Position numbers and translations under genes: made by a program. The notes under the pieces are model-generated. The model was not told the DNA's origin, made no database searches, and worked only from the letters and a program-made list of their open reading frames with translations. DNA of 50,338 nucleotides, from contig NW_003153752.1 in the NCBI RefSeq assembly GCF_000003605.2, positions 71,603 through 121,940 of the forward strand. The letters are read 5' to 3'. The DNA is from Saccoglossus kowalevskii. Lineage: Eukaryota > Hemichordata > Enteropneusta > Harrimaniidae. Below are positions 50,104 to 50,338 of the stretch, in pieces; positions within the stretch are counted from its first letter, which is position 1; each line of letters opens with the position of its first letter.

Positions 50104-50338
50104 ATTGTTCGGTGATTGGTGTTGAATGTCGAATTCACACCTCTGTTACTTTCCTTCTAGCTTGATCTGCGAAATAATTTATGGGGGTACTGGACATCTC
50201 GACCCCAAAAAATCCCGACCCGTTTTTCATACCTACAGCCAAAACAAAGTCAGCTTGGACTTTCAGTTATGAGACATGACAAAACAAACGCTGCCAGTGA
50301 TAGATTTCGCGAATAAAAAACAAAATTAACGCAATCAA

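Overview
This is an AT-rich animal (metazoan) genomic window. It is eukaryotic: coding exons of roughly 60-585 bases are split by spliceosomal introns, and the recognisable proteins are TRAF-type (RING, zinc finger, coiled coil, MATH/TRAF-C) and THAP-type. The nested repeat with a 156-157 bp tandem core and terminal hairpin resembles elements best known from bivalves and other marine invertebrates. A marine invertebrate, perhaps a lophotrochozoan, is therefore a reasonable but weak inference. A run of 422 Ns shows that this is an assembled scaffold.

The window is dominated by a large, eroded inverted duplication. Collinear blocks are found in opposite orientation on the two sides: about 205-6420 with 40870-47330; 12310-14423 (gene A) with 37969-40080 (gene B); 16290-17060 with 36600-37270; and 27890-28965 with 35080-36350. 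The innermost blocks face each other across a 6.1 kb spacer (28966-35079). The left arm spans about 28.8 kb and the right about 12.3 kb; most of the difference is sequence present only on the left (6460-12300 and 17060-27880), rich in dispersed repeats.

Three TRAF-like genes sit in this structure. Gene A (+, 12615-14423) and gene B (-, 39824-37969) are four-exon mirror copies encoding RING-coiled coil-MATH proteins of 348 and 347 residues with no TRAF zinc fingers, about 86-87% identical by eye. Gene C (+, 29126-33280) lies in the spacer and encodes RING, one TRAF-type zinc finger, a short helical linker and MATH. It is interrupted by the assembly gap and by an in-frame TGA exactly where the last RING cysteine should be. 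TRAF proteins couple cell-surface receptors (TNFR, Toll/IL-1R, IL-17R families) to ubiquitin-dependent NF-kB/MAPK signalling, so this looks like a small expanded innate-signalling cluster.

The rest is intergenic. Repeats include a 676 bp solo LTR with target-site duplication whose empty site survives on the opposite arm, four copies of a dispersed element (R1), two copies each of R2, R3 and R4, SINE-like segments and several microsatellites. At the far right (49566-50103) is a THAP-domain exon with an in-frame stop. At the extreme left are two perfect three-unit heat-shock-element sequences. No CRISPR array, rRNA or convincing tRNA gene was seen.
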